Assembly (NCBI GenBank): GCA_023390335.1
Contig: JAEWCZ010000066.1
Span: forward strand, 434,001 to 498,000
Source: Bacillota bacterium
GTDB lineage: Bacteria; Bacillota; Clostridia; Acetivibrionales; DSM-1351
DNA length: 64,000 bases
Direction of reading: 5' to 3'
Part shown: piece after piece, positions 43,401 to 51,829 of the stretch
Layout of the letters: every line of letters starts with the position of its first letter
Numbering within the stretch: the stretch's first letter is position 1
Position numbers and translations under genes: made by a program
The notes under the pieces: model-generated
Databases searched by the model: none
What the model saw: only the letters and a program-made list of their open reading frames with translations
What the model was told of the DNA's origin: nothing

Positions 43401-44954
43401 TTGATTAATCCTGCTTATGAGATTGAGAGGCTTCTTCAATTTGGTGAAAGACATGGAATGATAGGTAATTTAGATAAAATTATTACCAGAAATAAGCTTC
43501 TGGACTTATTAAAGCTGGAAGAGCCTTACTATGGTAAAATACCTGATGAATATATGGAATTTCCCACGGAAATACTTGAAAAGCTACTGGATTATGCCGG
43601 TGAGGCAGGACTTTTTGACAAAGAGATATATGCCAACAGTGAACTGTTTGACACCGCAATAATGGGGACAATGATGCCCAGAGAGTCTGAAATAATAAGA
43701 AATTTTACAGAATTAGCAAAAAAACAATCTATAAAGGCTGCAACCGATTATTTTTATGATTTATGCCTTGTATCAAATTATATAAGAACGTCACAGATAG
43801 CAAAGAACATTAAATGGGTTAATGAATCAAAGTACGGTAAGCTGGAGATTACTATTAATCTTACCAAGCCGGAAAAGGACCCAAAATCCATTGCTATGGA
43901 AAGGCTTCAGCCTCAAAGCAATTATCCAGAGTGCATGTTATGTATAGACAATATAGGCTATACAGGAAGGATTAATTTTCCTCCAAGACAAACCCATAGG
44001 ATTATACCGGTGACACTCTGCGGAGAACAATGGTATTTGCAGTACTCTCCATATGTTTATTACAATGAGCATTGCATAGTCTTAAGTGAAAAACATGAGC
44101 CTATGGTTATTTCAAAAATGACCTTCCAATTGCTGTTGGACTTTGTTAGGCAATTTCCTCACTACATTTGCGGCTCAAATGCAGACCTGCCTATTGTGGG
44201 AGGCTCTATATTAAGCCATAATCATTTTCAGGGCGGAAATTATCTGTTTCCAATGCAAAAGGCACCTATAACTGCAAAATATAAGTCAGATAAATTTAAA
44301 AATGTAGACATTGGTTTAGTAAAATGGCCTTTGTCTGTAATCCGATTATCCTGCGAGAGCATTGATGAATTAGTTGAGTTTTCTGACTATGCTCTGACCT
44401 GTTGGAAGGGCTATAGTGACGAAAACGCGGATATTTTAGCATATACGGACACTGATGAGGGTAGAGTTCCTCATAATACAATAACTCCGATTGCAAGAAT
44501 GAATGAAGCGGGTAAATATGAGCTGGATTTAGTATTAAGGAACAATAGAACGACAAAGGAGTATCCTGATGGTATTTTTCATCCACATAAGGAAATCCAT
44601 CATATAAAGAAGGAGAATATCGGGTTAATTGAAGTAATGGGTCTTGCAATACTACCGGGGAGATTAGAAAATGAAATCATTAAGATAAAAGAAATTATGA
44701 TGGGCGATAGGGATACAAACATTATATATGAAAGCGAAAACGTCCTTTTCAAACACAAGAACTGGATTGAGCAGCTTATTTCAAAATATGGTAGAGCTTT
44801 GACTGAGGACGCTGCAGACCGAATGATTAAGAATGAGATTGGTAAGAAATTTGAAATTTGTCTGGAGCATTCTGGAGTGTTTAAACAGGACGAAAAAGGA
44901 CTTGAAGCCTTTGGCAGATTTTTAATATCAATGGGATTGGAGCTTAATATATGA
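43401..44954 (+). CDS. galT: UDP-glucose-hexose-1-phosphate uridylyltransferase (class II GalT)
   Basis: 517 residues from a TTG preceded by GGGGGC. Motifs of the Gram-positive GalT2 form: PESEIIRNF-like region (MPRESEIIRNF), INFPPRQTHRIIP, YFNEHCIVL-type (YYNEHCIVLSEKHEPM), and the active-site-containing LPIVGGSILSHNHFQGG. Transfers UMP between UDP-glucose and galactose-1-phosphate in the Leloir pathway. Overlaps galK by four bases (ATGA). Confidence 0.95.
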   Translation: MINPAYEIERLLQFGERHGMIGNLDKIITRNKLLDLLKLEEPYYGKIPDEYMEFPTEILEKLLDYAGEAGLFDKEIYANSELFDTAIMGTMMPRESEIIRNFTELAKKQSIKAATDYFYDLCLVSNYIRTSQIAKNIKWVNESKYGKLEITINLTKPEKDPKSIAMERLQPQSNYPECMLCIDNIGYTGRINFPPRQTHRIIPVTLCGEQWYLQYSPYVYYNEHCIVLSEKHEPMVISKMTFQLLLDFVRQFPHYICGSNADLPIVGGSILSHNHFQGGNYLFPMQKAPITAKYKSDKFKNVDIGLVKWPLSVIRLSCESIDELVEFSDYALTCWKGYSDENADILAYTDTDEGRVPHNTITPIARMNEAGKYELDLVLRNNRTTKEYPDGIFHPHKEIHHIKKENIGLIEVMGLAILPGRLENEIIKIKEIMMGDRDTNIIYESENVLFKHKNWIEQLISKYGRALTEDAADRMIKNEIGKKFEICLEHSGVFKQDEKGLEAFGRFLISMGLELNI

Positions 44955-46144
44955 ATAAGAACTATGATGAACTGAAAGATACATTTTGCCGTATTTACGG
45001 AGGAGAAAGGGAGGATTTACGAGTTTTTTCCGCACCGGGCAGGGTAAATCTTATCGGGGAACATATTGATTATTGCGGAGGATATGTACTTCCGGCAGCA
45101 TTAAGTCTGGATTCAACCGTAATAGCCAGGCCAAATGGAAAGAATGTTCTGGGTCTTGCGGCAACTGATTTGTCGGATAGGGTCGAGATTAGCCTAGATG
45201 ACCTTGAGAGTGCAAAAGGATTGAAATGGGGAAATTATCAGGCAGGGGTAGCATATATACTTCAGAAGGCCGGCTACAGCCTCACAGGGGTAGACATGCT
45301 GTTCCATGATACGGTACCTCTGGGATCGGGGCTTTCTTCATCAGCCGCTATAGAATTGGTTACTGCTGTCACACTGGTCACCTTGGGCAACGAGGCAAAT
45401 GGCATTAATAAGCAAATAGATATGGTAGAAATGGCGGTATTAGGTCAAAAGACTGAAAATGAATTCTGCGGGGTTAGCTGCGGAATAATGGATCAGTTCG
45501 CTTCTGCCATGGGAAAAAAAGATCATGCAATTTTGCTGGACTGCGGGGCTTTAAAATATAAGTATTTGCCGCTAAAGTTGGATGGATACAGGATTGTTCT
45601 TGGGAATACAAAGAAAAAGCGTGCACTTGGAGAATCCAAATACAATGAAAGAGTCAGTGAATGTGCTGAGGGTTTAAAAATACTAAGGCAATATATGCCT
45701 GTCAAAAACAATCTGTGTGATATAACAATAGATGAGTTTGAACAATATAAGTCAAAAATAACAAATGAAGTAGTCAGAAAGAGGGTAACTCACATTATAA
45801 GTGAAAATGCCAGAGTATTAAAAGCAGCAGACGCATTGCAGAAAAATGATATTGGTGAACTAGGAAAGCTCTTGGTGGAGGCAAATGCTTCAATCAGGGA
45901 TTTATATGAGGTTACCGGCAGGGAGCTTGATATTATGACAGAAGAGGCCTTAAAGGTTGAAGGTGTTATTGGCGCAAGAATGACAGGGGCTGGCTTTGGA
46001 GGTTGCACTGTAAATATAGTCAGGGAAGATAAGGTTGAACTTTTTATAAATCAGGTTGGCAGGAATTACAAAGAACGTACAGGCTTGACTCCTGAATTCT
46101 ATATAAGTGAGACAGGTGACGGTGCAAGAGAGATAACTCCTTGA
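44951..46144 (+). CDS. galK: Galactokinase
   Basis: 397 residues, GHMP kinase. SAPGRVNLIGEHIDYCGGYVLP (galactokinase signature split by the family's usual loop), the P-loop-like PLGSGLSSSAAIELVTAV, CGIMDQFASAMG and the C-terminal GARMTGAGFGGCTVNIV. Phosphorylates galactose; with galT it feeds UDP-galactose. No galE is nearby. Confidence 0.96.
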   Translation: MNKNYDELKDTFCRIYGGEREDLRVFSAPGRVNLIGEHIDYCGGYVLPAALSLDSTVIARPNGKNVLGLAATDLSDRVEISLDDLESAKGLKWGNYQAGVAYILQKAGYSLTGVDMLFHDTVPLGSGLSSSAAIELVTAVTLVTLGNEANGINKQIDMVEMAVLGQKTENEFCGVSCGIMDQFASAMGKKDHAILLDCGALKYKYLPLKLDGYRIVLGNTKKKRALGESKYNERVSECAEGLKILRQYMPVKNNLCDITIDEFEQYKSKITNEVVRKRVTHIISENARVLKAADALQKNDIGELGKLLVEANASIRDLYEVTGRELDIMTEEALKVEGVIGARMTGAGFGGCTVNIVREDKVELFINQVGRNYKERTGLTPEFYISETGDGAREITP

Positions 46145-46164
46145 ATTACTAATGGAGGAATTTT

Positions 46165-48468
46165 ATGTTTTTTAAAAGAAGAAAAAGTATAAAACCGGCA
46201 CAGTACAAAACATTAGTCAACATAATAAACGAAAAAGACTTTACTATACTTTCCGATTATGAGTTGAAGCAATTAATTAATACTTACAAAAAAAACTATT
46301 TACAGTATCTTGATAATAATTATAATATTCGTGACAATCAACAATTTGTTAATGAATACGTGACTGAATGTTTTGCAATTACGAAAGAGATATGCAGACG
46401 AGTGTTATGTGTTGATCCGTACGATTCACAATTATTGACGGGAATAGCACTATATTTTGGGAAAATTGCAGAACTGCCAACAGGTGAGGGAAAAACCCTT
46501 GTGGCGGTTTTTCCGGCAGTTTTAAATGCCCTTGCTGGAAAAGGTGTTCATGTTTTTACATTTAACGATTACCTTGCTAAAAGAGATGCCCAATGGATGC
46601 AGGAAATATATGAATTTTGGGGGTTAAAAGCATCCTATATTCAGGAAGACATGGACAGGCTTCAAAGAAGGAATGCATATTTGGCAGACATAACTTATGT
46701 TACGCCAAAAGAAGCAGGTTTTGACTATTTAAGGGATTCCATTGTCTATGATAAAAATGAAATTGTACATAGGCCATTCAACTGTGTAATTGTTGACGAG
46801 GCGGACGCAATTCTTATTGATGAAGCCAGAACACCTCTGGTTATAGCAGGGAGTATTGGTAATCAACATCAAATAGATATCCGACTTTTAGAATTGGTAG
46901 GGTTATTGCGGCGGAATATAGATTTTATGACTGATGAGAACAGCAGAAATGTTTATTTGACTGATGCTGGCAGTTCTGTAGTTGAAAATTACCTTGGCTG
47001 CGGCAATCTTTACAGCCGTAGGAACGTTGAAACACTTACGGATATAAACAATCTACTTCATGCAAAAGTCCTTTTAAAACAAGATATTGATTATATTATT
47101 AAAGAAGGACAAATTGAAATTATTGATGAATTTACCGGGAGAGTTGCGGACAGAAGAAAATGGGATTATGGTCTACAGATGGCTTTAGAAGCTATTCATG
47201 GAATTAAATGCACAGCCAGTAATAGAATACTTGGGAAAATATCAATTCAGAATTTTGTAAGCTTATATCCTGAAATTTCAGGGATGACAGCAACAGCAAA
47301 GTCGTCAGAGGATGAATTCAGGAGTACATATGAACACGATGTATATGTTGTCCGGCCAAATAAAAAATGTATTCGCATTGATTACGATGATTATGTTTTT
47401 ACCCATAAAGAAGCAAAATACAATGCTGTAGTTAAAGAGGTGTGTACCTCTCATAACCTAGGCCGCCCTGTACTTATAGGCACTTCCAACATCAAGGAAT
47501 CAGAGATGTTGGCAGCTATGCTTAAGCAACAGGGAGTAGGATGTGTAGTATTAAATGCAAAAAACGATGCAGAAGAGGCAAAAATAATTGCACTTGCGGG
47601 AAAACTCGGAGCCGTTACTGTGTCTACCAATATGGCAGGGCGAGGAGTTGATATAAAGCTAGGTGGAGAAGATTCCTCTGAAGAAAGAAAAAGAATCTTG
47701 GAATTGGGCGGACTTTACGTCATAGGAACAAACCGAAATGATTGTGTTCGAATAGATAACCAGTTGAGAGGCAGGGCTGGAAGGCAGGGAGACCCCGGTT
47801 CTTCACGTTTTTTTATAAGCCTTGAAGACGATTTATTGGTCCAATTCGGTATAAGAAAGGTTATCCCATTAAAATATTGTGAATTCAGACAAGAGGGAAG
47901 GATTGATGACAGTAAGCTTCTGTCATTGATATGCCATATACAGAGAGTGGTCAACGGACAGAACTTTGAGATAAGAAAAACATTGGGGAAATACTCATAT
48001 CTGCTTGAATGGCAAAGAAGAACCTTTTTCAAAAGCAGGGTTGAAGTACTGTCCTCCAATGTTCCGGGGATTTTGTCCATTGAGAAAAAAGAACTGTACA
48101 AAGAACTTTGCAGTAAGTATGGAAAAGAAAGAGTTGATGAAATTCAGAGAAAAATATCTCTTAATTGTATGGACGAGGTCTGGTATGACTTTCTTGAATA
48201 CTGCGAAAACATAAAGGAAGGAATAAATCTGGTTTCGGCAGGCAGAAAAGATCCTGTGGACGAGTTTAACAGACTTAGTATCAATAGATTTGAACAACTG
48301 CAGGAAGAAGTCAATGAAAAAATATTGAATACCCTTGAAAATACTGACTTTTCAATGGATGACAGTGAGCTGGCTGATAAGGGCTTGCAAACGCCTTCGG
48401 CTACCTGGACTTATATAATTAACGACAGCATCAAAGTGAAAAATTTCTCGATTTTCAGCAGATTATAA
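46165..48468 (+). CDS. SecA-like accessory preprotein translocase ATPase
   Basis: 767 residues, shorter than housekeeping SecA (about 830-900). DEAD motor intact: Walker A PTGEGKT (K110), VDEADAILIDEARTP (DEAD from D211), the cross-linking region SIQNFVSLYPEISGMTATA, STNMAGRGVDIKLGG and GRAGRQGDPGSSRFFISLEDDLL. The C-terminal zinc tail (CxC...CHC) that binds SecB is missing, as in SecA2 proteins. GGAGGAA is 6 bases before the ATG, 20 bases after galK, so it may be cotranscribed with galTK. No second SecY is in the window. It may export a subset of proteins, perhaps linked to the peptide locus that follows. Confidence 0.88.
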   Translation: MFFKRRKSIKPAQYKTLVNIINEKDFTILSDYELKQLINTYKKNYLQYLDNNYNIRDNQQFVNEYVTECFAITKEICRRVLCVDPYDSQLLTGIALYFGKIAELPTGEGKTLVAVFPAVLNALAGKGVHVFTFNDYLAKRDAQWMQEIYEFWGLKASYIQEDMDRLQRRNAYLADITYVTPKEAGFDYLRDSIVYDKNEIVHRPFNCVIVDEADAILIDEARTPLVIAGSIGNQHQIDIRLLELVGLLRRNIDFMTDENSRNVYLTDAGSSVVENYLGCGNLYSRRNVETLTDINNLLHAKVLLKQDIDYIIKEGQIEIIDEFTGRVADRRKWDYGLQMALEAIHGIKCTASNRILGKISIQNFVSLYPEISGMTATAKSSEDEFRSTYEHDVYVVRPNKKCIRIDYDDYVFTHKEAKYNAVVKEVCTSHNLGRPVLIGTSNIKESEMLAAMLKQQGVGCVVLNAKNDAEEAKIIALAGKLGAVTVSTNMAGRGVDIKLGGEDSSEERKRILELGGLYVIGTNRNDCVRIDNQLRGRAGRQGDPGSSRFFISLEDDLLVQFGIRKVIPLKYCEFRQEGRIDDSKLLSLICHIQRVVNGQNFEIRKTLGKYSYLLEWQRRTFFKSRVEVLSSNVPGILSIEKKELYKELCSKYGKERVDEIQRKISLNCMDEVWYDFLEYCENIKEGINLVSAGRKDPVDEFNRLSINRFEQLQEEVNEKILNTLENTDFSMDDSELADKGLQTPSATWTYIINDSIKVKNFSIFSRL

Positions 48469-48556
48469 ATGCATTTTTATCTTCTGCTACAAAAAATATT
48501 CAGAATACTAGAAAATTATGGTACAATATACATAATATTTTTTTGCAGGTGATTGA

Positions 48557-49261
48557 ATGATACGAATTTCCCTATGCGATGATGATAATCAAATTACTGA
48601 AACAGTAGCCGCCAACATAATAGACATAAGACCTGATATAGAAGTACTTTCCTTTGATTGTGGAGAGAATTTGCTTGACAGTAAGTATGTGTATAACGAT
48701 ATTGTATTACTGGATATTGAGATGACTGGTATAAATGGTATTGAAACAGCTGTTGAGCTTCGCAAAGGCGGCTATGAGGGATTGATTATATTTCTCACAT
48801 CTCACAAAGAAATGGTTTTTGATTCTTTTCAGGTCAAGCCATACAACTATATTGTAAAACCTATTGATATAAACAAAGTCAACAGCATTCTTAAGAATGC
48901 CATAAATGAAGTTATAGACAGGAAAACAACTCATTTTGAAGCTGTGTGCAACAATCATACGTATAGGATACAAATTGAGGATATTTACTACTTTGAGTGT
49001 AATGGTAGAAAAATCGATATTCATTCAAAAAACGGAACAATTACGATTTTGGGAAAAATGAACCAAATAGAAGCTTCTCTCAAAAACAAGCAGTTTTTCA
49101 GGTGTCATAAGGGTTATCTTGTAAATCTTGAGCACGTTTGCGAATTTTCAAATAATGAGATTATTTTGATCAATAACCAGAAGGTTTTAATAAGCAGGCT
49201 AAAAATTAATTCATTCAAGGAGGCTTTTAAGGCATTTATGAAAGGAAATATAAAATGTTAG
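48557..49261 (+). CDS. LytTR-family response regulator (AgrA/BlpR type)
   Basis: 234 residues. Receiver domain (about 1-120) with LCDDDNQI, phosphoacceptor in VLLDIEMTGING (Asp54) and VKPIDINK, followed by a LytTR DNA-binding domain (about 135-232; IYYFECNGRKIDIHSKNG, FFRCHKGYLVNLEHV). Such regulators bind paired repeats and activate peptide pheromone and bacteriocin genes. AGGTG precedes the ATG by 6 bases. The start of the kinase gene overlaps its end by 7 bases. Confidence 0.93.
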   Translation: MIRISLCDDDNQITETVAANIIDIRPDIEVLSFDCGENLLDSKYVYNDIVLLDIEMTGINGIETAVELRKGGYEGLIIFLTSHKEMVFDSFQVKPYNYIVKPIDINKVNSILKNAINEVIDRKTTHFEAVCNNHTYRIQIEDIYYFECNGRKIDIHSKNGTITILGKMNQIEASLKNKQFFRCHKGYLVNLEHVCEFSNNEIILINNQKVLISRLKINSFKEAFKAFMKGNIKC

Positions 49262-50583
49262 GAATTTTGGGGACCAGCCTAATTGACTTGATTTCAAGTA
49301 TATTTGAAATATTGATTTTTGTTTTTATGATTTCAATATTTTTAGATTTTACTGAAAGAGCCAAAAAAAACGTAATATTATATTTTGTTTTATACGGATT
49401 ACTTAAAGTTGCTAAAATTATTTTTCCTATAGTGTTTTTAGTTGATTTCATCACTTCATTATTCGTACTAATTTTTGTTTTTACAGCTTTTAAAGGGAAC
49501 TTTGCACACAAAATATTTGCATTTAGTACTGCGGTTTGCCTTAACTATGTTGTTGATATTTTTATTATATCCTTTACGAATATGGGCTTTAACTATAATT
49601 TATTCTTCAGCACGTTGTCCGGAGGAGTAAGAGGAATATGGGTTACTATAATCAAAATTATATTAGTTATTCTCGTATATATACTCCTGAAGAACTTTGC
49701 CACTAACACAACATTAAAAATAAATATACTTTCATCTGTTCAAACCTTAATTCTCATCATGCTTCCTGCTTTCAGCTTTGCAACAATCACAATTCTTGAT
49801 TGGGGAGTACGGAATTTTGTCAATGTCCCTATAGATACGTCTGCATTCCTGCTTATTGCATCTTTATGTACTATAATATACAACGTAATAGTAATGATTT
49901 TAATTGATAAGATGATTCTTAATAAAAAATATAAACATCTTAATGAAATGTCAGAAGCTCAGCTGCGAACCCAGTTTAATCATTACGAGCAGATAATGAG
50001 TAAGAACCAAGAAACCAGAAAACTAAAACATGATATGAAAAACCATCTTAGGTTAATAAGAACCTTGATCGAAAATAATGATATCAATGAAGCGAAGGAG
50101 CTGCTTGATGAAATAGAGGACACTATGCGTGGACTTGACCTGGAAATAAGCAGCGGAAATAACATCACGGATGCAATTTTGAACGAAAAGAACAAGATGG
50201 CACATAAATTGGGAATAAAATTTGAGTTTACAGGGATATTGCCAAGAGAGAACTTTATTAATCCCTTTGATATCAGTACAATATTTTCAAATGCCTTGGA
50301 TAATGCAATAGAAGCAGCTATGAAATCTGATGATCCCGATAGGTTTATCAAAGTTTCCACATATATTCAAGGTAAGTGCTTGTTTATATTAATTGAGAAT
50401 TCAATTGAAAAAGATATAAAGATTACAGGAATAGAGATTGAAACTACAAAACAGAACAAAGAGCATCACGGCTTTGGACTTAAAAATATCAACGACAGCG
50501 TAGAAAAATACGGAGGCAGTCTGAGTACCATTTGTGAAAATAGAGTATTCAAACTGGAAATATTACTTAATATAAAAATATGA
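49255..50583 (+). CDS. GHKL sensor histidine kinase (AgrC/ComD type)
   Basis: 442 residues. About six transmembrane segments in the first 220 residues, a coiled stretch, the phosphoacceptor box KLKHDMKNHLRLIRTLIE, and an ATPase domain with DISTIFSNALDNAIEAA (N-box) and GFGLKNINDSVEKYGG (G-box). The architecture is that of peptide-pheromone receptors. It likely senses the 51-residue peptide, or a processed part of it, encoded next. Confidence 0.93.
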   Translation: MLGILGTSLIDLISSIFEILIFVFMISIFLDFTERAKKNVILYFVLYGLLKVAKIIFPIVFLVDFITSLFVLIFVFTAFKGNFAHKIFAFSTAVCLNYVVDIFIISFTNMGFNYNLFFSTLSGGVRGIWVTIIKIILVILVYILLKNFATNTTLKINILSSVQTLILIMLPAFSFATITILDWGVRNFVNVPIDTSAFLLIASLCTIIYNVIVMILIDKMILNKKYKHLNEMSEAQLRTQFNHYEQIMSKNQETRKLKHDMKNHLRLIRTLIENNDINEAKELLDEIEDTMRGLDLEISSGNNITDAILNEKNKMAHKLGIKFEFTGILPRENFINPFDISTIFSNALDNAIEAAMKSDDPDRFIKVSTYIQGKCLFILIENSIEKDIKITGIEIETTKQNKEHHGFGLKNINDSVEKYGGSLSTICENRVFKLEILLNIKI

Positions 50584-50652
50584 AAATTTGCATTTTATGA
50601 CATTATACTGACATGTTGTGTAAAACATATTGAATATAACTGTAAATATAAT

Positions 50653-50700
50653 AAACTGTATTTGGTTGAAGTTAATACATTGCCAAATACAGTTTTTTTT
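50653..50700 (+). terminator. Terminator or attenuator directly before the peptide gene
   Basis: AAACTGTATTTGG (50653-50665) pairs with CCAAATACAGTTT (50683-50695), then a run of eight T that ends right at the AAGGAGGG ribosome-binding site. It may end the kinase transcript, or regulate the peptide gene if transcription starts upstream. TATAAT at 50647-50652 could also be a -10 for the peptide transcript. Confidence 0.8.
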
Positions 50701-50713
50701 AAGGAGGGTTTTT

Positions 50714-50869
50714 ATGAGTAAGAAAAACATTTGTATGGATATTAAGGCAGATCAATTTGAAGAATTAAAAAATGAAGAGGCTATGCACGTAGATGGTGGA
50801 ATTGATTCTCCAAGGCAATGCGTTACAACTATTATTATAGGTATAATTAAGATTATAAATTATTTTTAA
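50714..50869 (+). CDS. Double-glycine leader peptide (bacteriocin or pheromone precursor)
   Basis: 51 residues. A 29-residue leader (MSKKNICMDIKADQFEEL..., ending MHVDGG) has the acidic and hydrophobic spacing of C39-processed leaders. The predicted 22-residue core begins IDSPRQCVTTIII and ends IKIINYF: hydrophobic, amphipathic, one Cys. It could be a class II-type bacteriocin, or a pheromone for the kinase upstream. AAGGAGGG lies 5-6 bases before the ATG. No lanthipeptide or radical-SAM enzymes are near, so extensive modification is unlikely. Confidence 0.75.
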   Translation: MSKKNICMDIKADQFEELKNEEAMHVDGGIDSPRQCVTTIIIGIIKIINYF

Positions 50870-50915
50870 AGGCTATCAATTTTTGTAGGAATAGAAGGTG
50901 GAATAAATTGTAAGT

Positions 50916-51173
50916 TTGTCTTTTTCAAATAGTGAACCGGATTGCATGGATAAAGCCCGTACTTCGTTTATATTGGGCATAGTTGATGCGATGGCTTGGC
51001 TATTGCCTATTATAGGGATTCCGGTTTCAATTGTAGGACTAATATTGGGGATACTTGGCATAAAATCAACTAAAAGATGGATGGCAGTTGTAGGTATTAT
51101 ACTTTCTAGTATTTTTCTTGTCGCTGCAATAATCAACGTAATAATAGGAGCTTTAAACAAACTTGGTAAATGA
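50916..51173 (+). CDS. Small DUF4190-like membrane protein
   Basis: 85 residues with two long hydrophobic stretches (SFILGIVDAMAWLLPIIG and continuing VGLILGILG; then WMAVVGIILSSIFLVAAII). The pattern resembles DUF4190 proteins. The start is uncertain: TTG at 50916, with AGGTGG about 15 bases away, or the ATG ten codons in. Between the peptide and the exporter, it is a candidate immunity protein. Confidence 0.65.
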   Translation: MSFSNSEPDCMDKARTSFILGIVDAMAWLLPIIGIPVSIVGLILGILGIKSTKRWMAVVGIILSSIFLVAAIINVIIGALNKLGK

Positions 51174-51201
51174 GTTGTTATAAGCTCAAAGGAGAATTTA
51201 A

Positions 51202-51600
51202 ATGGCACTATCTGCAGTACAAAAGGACTATAGATTAAAAAATGTCCTTACTTTAAGGAAGAAAATGACAAGTCAAGAAGTCATTTTGGAAATTCTAAAG
51301 TTAAAAAAATTTCTTAGAGATAACGGCTTAAAAAAGACTGGATCAATAACAACGGTATCATTTTCAATAGAGATGCAAAATGGAGTACCTTTAATAGATA
51401 TGGAAATACTTGTTCCATTACCAAAAAGGGTAACCATATCGAATGAATATGTTTTTAAACCTATTTTTCATGTGGTTAATGCGGTATGTATTTCAAAAGA
51501 GGGTGAAAAGGAAACAAGTAGAATCCATAATTTATTATGCTGGAATATCTACGACAAACTAATGACAAACAAGCATCAAAAGGATTTTCTTCTAGCTTAA
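51202..51600 (+). CDS. Hypothetical protein in the peptide-export cluster (DUF5085-like?)
   Basis: 132 residues; no signal peptide or membrane segment. Helical N-terminus (TSQEVILEILKLKKFLRDNGL) then beta-rich SITTVSFSIEMQNGVPLIDMEILVPLP, an arrangement like half of a GyrI/effector-binding fold, and loosely like DUF5085. AAAGGAG precedes the ATG by 8-9 bases. Function unknown; the context suggests a helper or regulator of the peptide system. Confidence 0.6.
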   Translation: MALSAVQKDYRLKNVLTLRKKMTSQEVILEILKLKKFLRDNGLKKTGSITTVSFSIEMQNGVPLIDMEILVPLPKRVTISNEYVFKPIFHVVNAVCISKEGEKETSRIHNLLCWNIYDKLMTNKHQKDFLLA

Positions 51601-51684
51601 TAGATGATTGTAATTTAATGAGCTTTTCCGAAGTATCGGTTTTCCGGTATTCATTTCTATTTACAATTTTATATGTAATCTTTG

Positions 51685-51736
51685 AAAAGGCGTTCAGGCT
51701 TCTAATAGGAGAAGCTGAATGCCTTTCATCTTTTTG
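51685..51736 (+). terminator. Terminator before the exporter gene
   Basis: AAAAGGCGTTCAGGCTTCT pairs with AGAAGCTGAATGCCTTT (one mismatch and one bulge) and is followed by CATCTTTTTG. The peptide and its two small neighbours thus form one transcript; the export genes form another. Confidence 0.8.
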
Positions 51737-51829
51737 TCAACAATTTTGTAAATTTTTAAGAATTTATTCTATATAATGATCAAATATGTTAAACTATGTA
51801 ATTAAATAGAAAAATTGGAGAGTTTAATT

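Noticed and set aside
51537..51776. 79-codon frame overlapping the end of the 51202-51600 gene.
   Set aside because: It runs through the terminator hairpin, lacks a ribosome-binding site and has unusual composition.
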